Source of the DNA: JACVRN01 sp963715565
GTDB lineage: Bacteria > Acidobacteriota > Blastocatellia > Pyrinomonadales > Pyrinomonadaceae
DNA: 64,000 nucleotides
Assembly: GCA_963715565.1 (NCBI GenBank)
Contig: OY970256.1
Coordinates: 2,356,001-2,420,000, forward strand
Direction: 5' to 3'
A model generated the notes under the pieces. It saw nothing but the letters and a program-made list of their open reading frames with translations. It was not told the origin of the DNA and did no database searches. The first letter of the stretch is position 1. Each line of letters starts with the position of its first letter. This document shows positions 42,306 to 49,526 of the stretch, piece after piece. Made by a program: the position numbers and the translations under genes.

Positions 42306-42596
42306 TTATGGGCAGCTCTGCCAGCAGTACTGGTAGCGGTAATACCAGCGGCGGCCAATTCTGATCCAGCAAATGCAGATGTGGCTGTAGGCCTGCACAT
42401 CGCCGAGCTGGTTCATGTCGAGCGCGCCCGCGCCGCCCAGCTCAAACTCCTCGGACTTTTCCGCGCCCTCGGGGGCCGTTCCTTCGTACTCGGTCTGCTG
42501 AGATTCGACGACCTGATACTTTTGCAGTTCCTCATCGGGGATCTCGTAAGCTTTGCTGGTTTCACCTTTTTTCGGCACTGTGGTCACAATAGCCAT
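42306..42596 (-). CDS. Precursor peptide A, Cys/aromatic-rich core
   Basis: 96 residues. Leader: MAIVTTVPKK, then YEIPDEELQKYQV, an acidic Gly/Glu stretch and GDVQAYS at 65-71. Core: residues 72-96, with Cys74, Cys76, Cys91, Cys95 and many Trp/Tyr/Arg (RRWYYRYQYCW). AAGGAG precedes the ATG. The leader pattern and GDVQAYS recur in peptide B while the cores differ, the hallmark of a ribosomally made, exported peptide family. No known modification enzyme (LanM, YcaO, radical SAM) is in the window. The C-terminus could also be a small disulfide protein. Confidence 0.75.
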   Translation of the reverse strand: MAIVTTVPKKGETSKAYEIPDEELQKYQVVESQQTEYEGTAPEGAEKSEEFELGGAGALDMNQLGDVQAYSHICICWIRIGRRWYYRYQYCWQSCP

Positions 42597-43173
42597 AACA
42601 GTCTCTTCTCCTTTTTAATCGTAAGGGGGAATCGTTTCCCCGTTTCAGTTTCCAGTTGGCAACTCGCGCGGGCTCGGGCGACCCAAAGTGCCTATCGAAC
42701 GGCTCGCGCTCCTTTTTCACGTCGTGTCAAATACCGGCTTGGCAGCAGTACTAAAACCGAAATCGCAACCGTTTCTCTTTGTTGCTCTTTCCGGTTACAA
42801 AGAAAGGGACGCATCGAGAAATGGTTTTTGCATCACCGCCCGCCTGTGGAGTTTCGCTCCCCATTTTCGGGCTCGACGCGGCATTGAAGAAGTTGACAAA
42901 GATTCCCTCGCTCCGTAGCTCTTTTCTTAGGCTTGCACCATGCGTAGCTACTTTTGAAGGAAAGAGATTAAGACAAGTCGCCGGACGCTTGCGCTGTGCT
43001 CCCGGCGTCCCCGGTTTATGAGAGACGCGCGGGCTCTAGGCGCTCGGCCTTATGAAGCATCCTCACTGAAGATAGAACTTGTTTGAGCGGGCGCAATCCT
43101 AACAGCAATCCCAGCGCCAGCGCAAGATTTTTCTTCTCAAAAAGGGCACAGACGGCGCTGCCCGTCCGAAGAA
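42597..43173. other. Long leader region upstream of peptide A
   Basis: About 580 bp without a supported gene. Contains the promoter-like element at 43096-43125 and about 490 nt of apparent 5' leader. No reading frame of 60 codons on the minus strand. Confidence 0.5.
43096..43125 (-). promoter_or_regulatory. Extended -10 promoter upstream of peptide A
   Basis: On the minus strand TTGCGC, 18 bp, TAGGAT, with TGT directly before the -10 (TGTTAGGAT). The stretch into CGCCCGCTCAAAC is shared with the element upstream of peptide B. Confidence 0.55.
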
Positions 43174-43256
43174 GGGATGAGGGATGAGGGATGAGGGATG
43201 AAAAGGAAGCTATTCAAGATGAGTAGCTCTTCTTCATCCCTCATCCCTCATCCCTT
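43174..43256. repeat. Word-repeat palindrome H15 (GGATGAGG words)
   Basis: Four copies of GGGATGAG pair with CATCCCTCATCCCTCATCCC. Begins at the stop codon of the thioredoxin-fold gene. Confidence 0.88.
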
Positions 43257-43258
43257 TT

Positions 43259-44110
43259 TCAGGCCGACTCTTCAAGACAGCGCATGAGCGTTTCCTCAAA
43301 GATGGGATCGCTTGCCTCACCGTCAAAGCGACCGTAACAGCGCACGCGACCCGCGCGGTCTATGAGCGCCACGGTCGGCAAACCTACCGCTCCGTAAAGC
43401 ATCTGCGTCGCAGGGTCTTCGGCCACGCCGACAGGAAATTCCAAAGCGTGATCGCGCACGTGCTTCTCTATCAGCTCAAGCTCCTGCTCTGCTGAATTCA
43501 CGGGCCCGCCGGGGCTCGTGTGGTAGTAGCGCGTCAATGCCAGCACGCGCAGGCCCTTTCCTGCGTGTTCGTCATGCAGCCGCTTGATTTTCGGAAACAC
43601 TTCGTCACACGCCCTGCACCACGTCGCCCAGAATTCCAGCAGCAGAACCTCTCCGCGCAAATCTTCAAGCGAGAGCGGCTCGCTATTAATCCAATGCTTG
43701 ATATTGATTTCCGGCGCTTGCTCGCCAATCAAAGAGACGCGCGTGTGATTGTCGCGGAGCACCGTCAGGTCCGTAAAGATTTTTCGTTTCTCGAAGGGCG
43801 TGCCGGTGGCTTTGATTTCCCTGAAAAGATTTTCAAGATGTGCGACTTCGACGGCGAGCATGTCGCGCGCTTTCGCAAACTCTCCCGCTTCCTGATAAAT
43901 GTCGGCGAGCATGGTTGCCAGCGCCGCACGCGCCTGAGAATCCGTGTCCTCGGACTCGCGCGCCGCTTGGAGTCCGTTTTCAAGCTCCGTGATAGCAGCT
44001 TCCAGATTTCCTTCTTCCAATAACTCGGACGCGCGCTCAAGCTCTGCGGGCATCATCATAGGCTGACCCAGAGGGGGAAAATTAGCCGGAGTTTTCATAG
44101 CCGAATCCAT
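43259..44110 (-). CDS. TPR-thioredoxin fold (TlpA-like) protein 1
   Basis: 283 residues. N-terminal ~120 residues are TPR-like helices (ASELLEEGNLEAAITELENG; ATMLADIYQEAGEFAKARDM). The C-terminal half is a TlpA/AhpC-TSA thioredoxin fold with W-x-x-C165-R-A-C168 and cis-Pro245 (GLPTVALIDRAG). There is no signal peptide or TM segment, unlike TlpA/ResA, so it should be cytosolic. AAGGAG precedes the chosen ATG. It sits between exporter 2 and peptide A and is paralogous to the protein at 47507; a role in thiol handling of the Cys-rich peptides is inferred. Confidence 0.85.
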   Translation of the reverse strand: MDSAMKTPANFPPLGQPMMMPAELERASELLEEGNLEAAITELENGLQAARESEDTDSQARAALATMLADIYQEAGEFAKARDMLAVEVAHLENLFREIKATGTPFEKRKIFTDLTVLRDNHTRVSLIGEQAPEINIKHWINSEPLSLEDLRGEVLLLEFWATWCRACDEVFPKIKRLHDEHAGKGLRVLALTRYYHTSPGGPVNSAEQELELIEKHVRDHALEFPVGVAEDPATQMLYGAVGLPTVALIDRAGRVRCYGRFDGEASDPIFEETLMRCLEESA

Positions 44111-44134
44111 TCTTAATCTCGTCTCCTTAAAATT

Positions 44135-44222
44135 AAAGTCTAAAGTCCGGAGTCTGGAGTCATGAGTCAAAACACAGAATCTTTCTTTTGACTCCAGACT
44201 CCAGACTCTAGACTCTGAGACT
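44135..44222. repeat. Word-repeat palindrome H16 (AGTCTGG words)
   Basis: AAGTCCGGAGTCTGGAGTCA pairs with TGACTCCAGACTCCAGACTC; cap AAAACACAGAATCTTTC. Confidence 0.85.
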
Positions 44223-44239
44223 TATTGCTTTTGCGTCTC

Positions 44240-46372
44240 TTATCTTTGCACTGCCATTCCCGGCGGAGGCGCGCCGCGCATGCGTGCGCCCGCGGGCGGT
44301 TGCATCCCGCCTCCGCCTTGAGGGCCGCCGCCTGTGCGCGTGCGCAAGAGTGCCGGGTCAACATTCTTCAGCTCGTAGAGCGTCTTGTAAAGTCCTTCGC
44401 GTTTAATCAACTCTTCATGCGTGCCTTCGTCCGCGACCCGTCCCTGATTGAGCACCACGATGCGGTCTGCAACTGCCGCGACGAAGTTCAAGTCGTGGCT
44501 AATCACCAGACAGGTCTTTCTGTTTTCGGGTTGCTGCGCGTACTCGCGTATGACCTGAATAAGGCGGTTGCGCTGGTCCGCGTCGAGGTTCTCCGTCGGC
44601 TCGTCGAGAAGTAGCACCTCGGGTCTTCGTAACAAACAACGCGCGAGCGCAATCAGGCGCTTCTGACCGCCCGAAGGAACCTGCACGTCAACTATCGTCT
44701 CGTAACCCTTGGGCATGCGCTTCGGGTCAACAATCACATCGTGTATGTGTGCAATCTTGCAAGCCTCTTCAATCTCCGCGTCCGTGGCGCTGGCTTTACC
44801 CAGACGCACGTTCTCGCGAATCGTGTCTTTCAAGAAGAACGGAAACTGCGAAAGCTTCGAGACCTGTTCGCGCAATGACGCGAGCGTGACGCCCGTAATA
44901 TCCTTGCCTTCCAGACGAATCGCGCCCGCTTCCGGGTCAAGAAAGCGCAGCATCAGGTTCATGATGGTGGACTTGCCGCAGCCAATCGGGCCCACGAAAG
45001 CGACCGTCTCGCCCTCGCGTATCTGGAACGACAGGTCGTTCAAAACCTTCTGCGTGGGGCTATAGCCGAACGTGACGTTCTCGAACCCGACGTCCCCGTG
45101 CACCTCGCCCAAATCCTTTGCATCCGGCTTTTCTTTGACGGTCGGTTTCGTGTCGAGCAATTCATAAGTTGCCACGACGTTCGGGACAAACGATTGATAT
45201 TGCGTGTAGGTGGCTACAAGGCGCTGCACGACGCCGAACATCTGCGGCGTCATCTGCACAAAGGCTATGACGGCTGCGAGCGTGAGCCCGAAGCGCGGGT
45301 GATACATGATGCCGACGACGAGGACGAGCGCGGTCGAGGCGGCGATAAAGATTTGCGCGCCGCTATTGCTAAAGCCCATCCATGCCATCATCGCGGCGGA
45401 ATTTCGCGCAGCGACTTTGGACGCTTCTGCAAAGCGGCTGCTTCTCTTCCCCTGCGCGTTAAAGATTTGAATATCGGAGATGCCGCTGATGGTCTCTTCC
45501 AGCTCCGCGCCCAGCTCGCGCCCGCTCATAGCCATCCCGCGCGCGGCCTGCTGCATTTTGCTGCTCGTGTAACGGAACATCAGGAGCACAAGAGGCGAAA
45601 GCGCGAAGGCGACGAGCGTCATCTGCCAGCTCAGGATTAAGAGATAGGTCAGGACGACGACGAGCACTATGACATCAACCAGCGGGTACAGCATGACCTG
45701 CGTCAGCATTCGCTGGACGCCCGCCGTTTCCGATAGCACCCTTTGCATGAGCGCGCCCGTTTGACCGCCTGTGAAAAAATCCAGCGAGAGCGTTTGGAGA
45801 TGGTCGTAAATCTTCTGCTGAAGTCCGCGCAGCAATCTCGCTTCCAATTGCGCGACGATCCACGAGCGTAGGAAGCTCAAAAGCTGTGAGAGGACAAGCG
45901 CGCTCGCCCAGACGATGAGAATCGTGCGGAGCGAAAGCGGAGTCCCGAGCCAGCCAAGTCCATAAGCGTCGAGCGAGCTTGTATCGGCTTTACCAAATAG
46001 CGGCGCTGTCATCTCCCAGATGTTGCGCGTCACGGTGCGGACGCCTGCCGGAACGGGCGCGGCAAACTGGCCCAGGATTTGAAAAATCGAGGCGAAGGCG
46101 ACGCTGACGACAAAGGGAAAGAGCGTCACCATCAGCGACAGCAACATGGTGACGGCTGTTAAAGCTTTGTGCTCGCCAAGGAGACGCAGGGCGCGGCCTA
46201 TGTATGGACGCGCGCTCATCATCTTGTGCGGCCCGCCCTGCTTCATCACAGCGCCGGGAGGCCCAACAGGAGGCGGCCCTCCGCCTGCAACCGGCGGTTT
46301 ACCCAATGGCGGTCCTGAAGGCAATCCTGCGGTCATGCCCGGTGGCGGCGCAGGCTGAGAGGGATTGGACAT
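44240..46372 (-). CDS. ABC exporter 2 (peptide module B)
   Basis: 710-residue half-transporter, paralogue of exporter 1. Short Pro/Gly tail at the N-terminus (PAPPPGMTAGLPSGPPLG) and another at the C-terminus (GGGPQGGGGMQPPAGARM). TM domain with LDFFTGGQTGALMQRVLSE; ATPase with Walker A GPIGCGKST, signature PSGGQ, VLLLDEPTENLD and VISHDLNF. No C39 peptidase. Start at MSNPSQPAPPP after AAAGGAAAG; longer frame rejected. Downstream of peptide gene B, with a stem-loop between. Confidence 0.88.
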   Translation of the reverse strand: MSNPSQPAPPPGMTAGLPSGPPLGKPPVAGGGPPPVGPPGAVMKQGGPHKMMSARPYIGRALRLLGEHKALTAVTMLLSLMVTLFPFVVSVAFASIFQILGQFAAPVPAGVRTVTRNIWEMTAPLFGKADTSSLDAYGLGWLGTPLSLRTILIVWASALVLSQLLSFLRSWIVAQLEARLLRGLQQKIYDHLQTLSLDFFTGGQTGALMQRVLSETAGVQRMLTQVMLYPLVDVIVLVVVLTYLLILSWQMTLVAFALSPLVLLMFRYTSSKMQQAARGMAMSGRELGAELEETISGISDIQIFNAQGKRSSRFAEASKVAARNSAAMMAWMGFSNSGAQIFIAASTALVLVVGIMYHPRFGLTLAAVIAFVQMTPQMFGVVQRLVATYTQYQSFVPNVVATYELLDTKPTVKEKPDAKDLGEVHGDVGFENVTFGYSPTQKVLNDLSFQIREGETVAFVGPIGCGKSTIMNLMLRFLDPEAGAIRLEGKDITGVTLASLREQVSKLSQFPFFLKDTIRENVRLGKASATDAEIEEACKIAHIHDVIVDPKRMPKGYETIVDVQVPSGGQKRLIALARCLLRRPEVLLLDEPTENLDADQRNRLIQVIREYAQQPENRKTCLVISHDLNFVAAVADRIVVLNQGRVADEGTHEELIKREGLYKTLYELKNVDPALLRTRTGGGPQGGGGMQPPAGARMRGAPPPGMAVQR

Positions 46373-46436
46373 GAGACTCTTTCCTTTGGACGGCTTCGAT
46401 GGAGGAAGAACGCGAAAACACAGAGGCAGGGGCGGG

Positions 46437-46507
46437 TAAATCGTGAATCGTAAATCGTGAATAGGAGAACGGCCTTCTCTATTCACGATTTACGATTCAC
46501 GATTTAC
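46437..46507. repeat. Word-repeat palindrome H17 (CGTAAAT words)
   Basis: GTAAATCGTGAATCGTAAAT-type arms pair with ATTCACGATTTACGATTCAC; cap AGGAGAACGGCCTTCT. Same words as H4 and H20. Confidence 0.85.
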
Positions 46508-46536
46508 CTGCTCTTAGCCTCTGTCGTAAAAGCAAC

Positions 46537-46572
46537 GGGTGGGAAAGAAGCTCGAAGCTTGCTTTCCCACCC
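46537..46572 (-). terminator. Stem-loop between peptide B and exporter 2
   Basis: GGGTGGGAAAG pairs with CTTTCCCACCC, and the centre AAGCTCGAAGCTT pairs with itself. It begins 18 bp after the peptide stop; the minus strand continues TTGCTTTT. Same position in the module as the stem-loop after peptide A. Confidence 0.68.
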
Positions 46573-46590
46573 TGACGCGAGCGGAACTGA

Positions 46591-46854
46591 CTAGCAGTAC
46601 CACCAAACGTAGACGCAGTTGCCGTAGCCGTCGCATTCCCAGGCGTAACAGACGTCCTGGTTGCTATAGGCTTGGACGTCGCCGCCCTGCGAACCGGCCT
46701 TGGCGACCGCCGTCGCGTCCGCACGCGTGCGGTTCTCTTTCTTCGGAAACATCTCGGCGGCTTTTTCCGGCGTAATTTTATACTTGTCGAGTTCCGAATC
46801 CGGAATGTCGTAAAGTGTGACGTTCTCACCTTCAGATTTGTTTACTATAGCCAT
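46591..46854 (-). CDS. Precursor peptide B, Cys/aromatic-rich core
   Basis: 87 residues. Leader: MAIVNKSEGE, YDIPDSELDKYKI, a charged region and GGDVQAYS at 57-64. Core: residues 65-87 with Cys69, Cys74, Cys80 and a terminal Cys87, and aromatic residues throughout (CVYVWWYC end). AAGGAG precedes this ATG; the 129-codon frame from 46980 has no support upstream. Shared with peptide A: MAIV, Y-D/E-IPD, KY, GDVQAYS; cores unrelated. A GG pair precedes DVQAYS, but the exporter lacks a C39 domain, so the cleaving protease is unknown. Confidence 0.78.
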   Translation of the reverse strand: MAIVNKSEGENVTLYDIPDSELDKYKITPEKAAEMFPKKENRTRADATAVAKAGSQGGDVQAYSNQDVCYAWECDGYGNCVYVWWYC

Positions 46855-47349
46855 GGCTTTTGTGCTTCTCCTTCTTTCGGGGTTAAGAGGATTTTTCATT
46901 CCTCGTGTGTCATCTGAAACGCGCCCGAGCACGCATGATCTAGCGGGCTCTTGCAAAAGCTGTGTGCTCAACCAGCGCATCCCTGGGCGCTTTCAGTTCA
47001 AACTTGCTGCGAACAAAAAATTTAAGACCGGCAGCCTGTGAAAAGCTTTTAGGTGGAGCATCTCAACTCGCTCCGTTCGGTCGATTTGTCTCGGCTCGTC
47101 ATACAAAACCTATGACGACGACCTCGAAAATTTTTGCGACCTCGCCCGAAGGCGTTTGTGCATCGCCGTCGGGCCGTTCCGTCGCCCGTGCCGGAAGTCT
47201 TTGTCGCCGAAGGACAAAGCGGCGCTTGTTGTGGAATTCAAAACGCTAATTCACGCCATCCGAATCAGGTAAATCGAGGAGTGGAAAAGAGCTTGCAAGA
47301 CGGGCGCGTCCGGGCTTCAAAAGATTGTGGAAATTATCCGAAGAGACAA

Positions 47350-47380
47350 CCGCCGCCGCTTCAAGAGGGCGGCGGCTTTT
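47350..47380 (+). terminator. GC hairpin in peptide B leader
   Basis: GCCGCCGC, loop, GGCGGCGGC followed by TTTT on the + strand. On the transcribed minus strand there is no T-run, so it would be a leader structure for peptide B. Confidence 0.4.
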
Positions 47381-47406
47381 AAGCATTTTTGTTTCGAGCG
47401 GGCGAC

Positions 47407-47435
47407 ATCCTAGCAGCGAACCGCCCGCCATGCAA
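47407..47435 (-). promoter_or_regulatory. Extended -10 promoter upstream of peptide B
   Basis: Minus strand TTGCAT, 17 bp, TAGGAT, with TGC before the -10 (TGCTAGGAT). Followed by CGCCCGCTCGAAAC, shared with the peptide A element. Confidence 0.6.
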
Positions 47436-47506
47436 GTCCCTTCCCACGGGTGATGAGGAGCATGAAAAGGCCGCTTCTGAGCATGTTGCTTTTCCTGCCA
47501 GCGATT

Positions 47507-48355
47507 TTAGACCTGCTCTTCCAGGCAGCGGGTTAAAATTTCGTTAAATCTCGCGTCATCGCCTCCGCCGAAATGCGCGTAACGCACAATGCCGCGCCGG
47601 TCTATCAAACAGAGCGTCGGCATCCCCGTAGCGCCGTAAAGCTCCTGCGTTTGTTCCGTAAGGGCTACGCCGACGCGAAACTTCAAGTCGTGCTCGCGCA
47701 CCACGGCGCGCATCAATTCCAGCTCCTCGCCGCGCGACTCAGCCGTCCCGCGATAAGCAAAGTAGTGGCGCGTCAAAGCCAGAATCTCCAACCCTCGCGC
47801 GCCGAATTCTTCGTCAAGCTTTTTCAGCTTCCCGAACATCTCTCGACAAGGCTTGCACCAGGTAGCCCAGAACTCCAAGAGCACTACTTGCCCGCGCAAG
47901 TCAGCAAGCGTCGCGGGCTCGCCCATGAGCCAATCGCTAATCGCAATCTCCGGAGCTTCGTTGCCGACGAGCGCGACCTGCCGCGCGCGGTCGCGTATCT
48001 GTATGCGCCCGCCCGCAGCCTCGCGCTTCTGCTCCTGCGTTCCCGTCGCCTGCATAATCTGAAAAATCTTCTCAGCAAACCCGGACCTTTCATCCAGAAC
48101 AGCGCGCGCACGCTCCGTGTCATTACTTTCCAGATAAATTTCCGCAAGCATGAGAGCCAGCTCGATGTGCGTGCGAAACTCAAGCGAGTAAGGATTTTCG
48201 CGCGCATCCCCAAGCGCCGCTTCCAACTCCCTTGCAGCATCCTCTCTGTTATTTTCCGAGAGCAGAGAGCGCGCTACCTTCATACGGGCCAGCACCTTTG
48301 TTTGTAAATTATCCTCCGCCGCCCGCCCGGCAGCCGGAGCCGTCACAGAATCCAT
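47507..48355 (-). CDS. TPR-thioredoxin fold (TlpA-like) protein 2
   Basis: 282 residues with the same plan as protein 1: helical TPR-like N-terminus (LLSENNREDAARELEAALGD; LAEIYLESNDTERARAVLDE), then a TlpA-type domain with W-x-x-C167-K-P-C170 and cis-Pro246 (GMPTLCLIDRRG). Both start MDS. No signal peptide. Leads module B, upstream of peptide B. CKPC here against CRAC in protein 1 suggests different redox potentials, an inference. Confidence 0.86.
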   Translation of the reverse strand: MDSVTAPAAGRAAEDNLQTKVLARMKVARSLLSENNREDAARELEAALGDARENPYSLEFRTHIELALMLAEIYLESNDTERARAVLDERSGFAEKIFQIMQATGTQEQKREAAGGRIQIRDRARQVALVGNEAPEIAISDWLMGEPATLADLRGQVVLLEFWATWCKPCREMFGKLKKLDEEFGARGLEILALTRHYFAYRGTAESRGEELELMRAVVREHDLKFRVGVALTEQTQELYGATGMPTLCLIDRRGIVRYAHFGGGDDARFNEILTRCLEEQV

Positions 48356-48368
48356 CTTATTATTGTTT

Positions 48369-48419
48369 CATTGATTCATTTCTTCATTGATTCAATGAAC
48401 CGATGAATAAATGAATCAA
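48369..48419. repeat. Word-repeat palindrome H18 (ATTGATTC words)
   Basis: ATTGATTCATTTC and CATTGATTCAATG units pair with GATGAATAAATGAATCAAT. Same words as H19. Confidence 0.75.
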
Positions 48420-48424
48420 TCCTT

Positions 48425-48766
48425 TCATCCTTCTATCGCTGCTTCGTCCGTGTCGAAGACTTCGAAAGCCTTGAGCACGTTGGTCATCTTCATCAATCCG
48501 CGAATCTGCTGCGGGATCGCTGTGAGCCGCAACACTGCGTCGTGGCGCGTGGCTGTGACGACACAGGTCACAAGCTCGCCTATGCCGCTCGAATCAACGC
48601 GGCGGCACTGGCTCAGATTCACGAGTAGAAGACGACGGCCCGCCGTGACCGATTTGCGCACCATGTCGAGCAGGCTTTCCGTGCCTGCTCCGACCGTCAG
48701 CTCGCCCACCACATCTATCACGAGCGCGTCCTTTAGCTCGCGCTCCTTCAGCTCCAATTTTTTCAT
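48425..48766 (-). CDS. STAS-domain anti-anti-sigma factor
   Basis: 113 residues, a single STAS domain (ALVIDVVGELTVGAGTESLL; RLLLVNLSQCRRVDSSGIGE). The phosphorylatable Ser is 59 or 60 in DSSG, as in SpoIIAA/RsbV. These proteins release sigma factors or control partner-switch complexes when dephosphorylated by SpoIIE-type phosphatases; one such phosphatase is at 25514. No anti-sigma kinase is adjacent. First gene of the minus-strand run leading into the peptide modules, across H18. Confidence 0.9.
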   Translation of the reverse strand: MKKLELKERELKDALVIDVVGELTVGAGTESLLDMVRKSVTAGRRLLLVNLSQCRRVDSSGIGELVTCVVTATRHDAVLRLTAIPQQIRGLMKMTNVLKAFEVFDTDEAAIEG

Positions 48767-48883
48767 GGGACTGCCTCGCTTCCCCGGTCAATCAGTTTTT
48801 CAAATCCGGCAAGGGCGCAAATATACTCGAATTCCATGAACGACTGGAAGCGCCGGGGAGTTCGACCGGATGACGCGCGCCGC

Positions 48884-48913
48884 TTGACGACCCTTTCGGC
48901 GCGTCCGTAGAAT
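48884..48913 (+). promoter_or_regulatory. Sigma-70-type promoter for RHH/caspase-like operon
   Basis: TTGACG (48884-48889), 18-bp spacer, TAGAAT (48908-48913). About 180 bp before the RHH-protein ATG; the remaining spacer shows nothing else. Confidence 0.65.
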
Positions 48914-49090
48914 GCTTTGCAAGTCTCCAACGGTTAGAAATTGCTCGAAGTCCAGCGCGCAGAGAGCATGGCTCTCTCGCAAACGGCTTCGACGGCGCGG
49001 TCTAAGGAGAGAAACCGGGCGCGCGTGCATTTTAGAGAGAGACCGGCCGCGCCTTTCAAGAAATAGTTTTGGGAAGGAGTTTGACAGATC

Positions 49091-49516
49091 ATGACCAGTC
49101 CCTATAACCCCCAGGATGATCCGAACGAGCCGATTGACGACCTCATCCTGCGCGAAGACGATCCGAATACAGAAGATCGCACGCGCGTCTCCTCTTCCGT
49201 GCGCGAGATGGCCTCGCGCATCCCTGAATCATTGAGCGCCATCGGTCGCGACATCAGCCGCACCATTGAGCGCGCCATTGCCGCAAAGGATGATTACGTG
49301 GTCGCCGTCAAAGTCTCGCACGAGTCGCAGGAGAAGCTGGAACAGCTCGTCCAAGCGGGTGTCTTTCGCAGCCGCGCAGAAGCCGCCGCGTACCTGATTG
49401 ACGAGGGCATCAAAACGCAGTCGGCGCTCTTTGAGCGCGTCCAGCAGAAACTCTCCGAGATTGAACGCCTGCGCGCAGAACTGCGCGGAATGGTAAGCAC
49501 TGAAAAGCCGAGCTAA
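49091..49516 (+). CDS. Ribbon-helix-helix-like protein
   Basis: 141 residues. Acidic N-terminus (DDPNEPIDDLILREDDPNTE), a helical middle, then a CopG/ParD-like RHH segment (VAVKVSHESQEKLEQLVQAG, RSRAEAAAYLIDEGIKTQ) and a C-terminal coiled coil. RHH proteins bind DNA as dimers. Start preceded by GGGAAGGAG. The caspase-like pseudoenzyme gene begins 10 bp after its stop, so they are co-transcribed. Function unknown. Confidence 0.72.
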   Translation: MTSPYNPQDDPNEPIDDLILREDDPNTEDRTRVSSSVREMASRIPESLSAIGRDISRTIERAIAAKDDYVVAVKVSHESQEKLEQLVQAGVFRSRAEAAAYLIDEGIKTQSALFERVQQKLSEIERLRAELRGMVSTEKPS

Positions 49517-49526
49517 AAAAGAAGGC

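Larger units (their letters stand above)
46855..47506. other. Long leader region upstream of peptide B
   Basis: 652 bp without a supported gene. Holds a promoter-like element (47407-47435) and a GC hairpin (47350-47380). About 545 nt would be transcribed before the peptide ATG. Nothing similar in sequence to the peptide A leader except the promoter segment. Confidence 0.5.

Noticed and set aside
44110..44170. Longer start for thioredoxin-fold protein 1
   Set aside because: The added codons come from repeat H16; the ATG with AAGGAG upstream gives an MDS start as in its paralogue.
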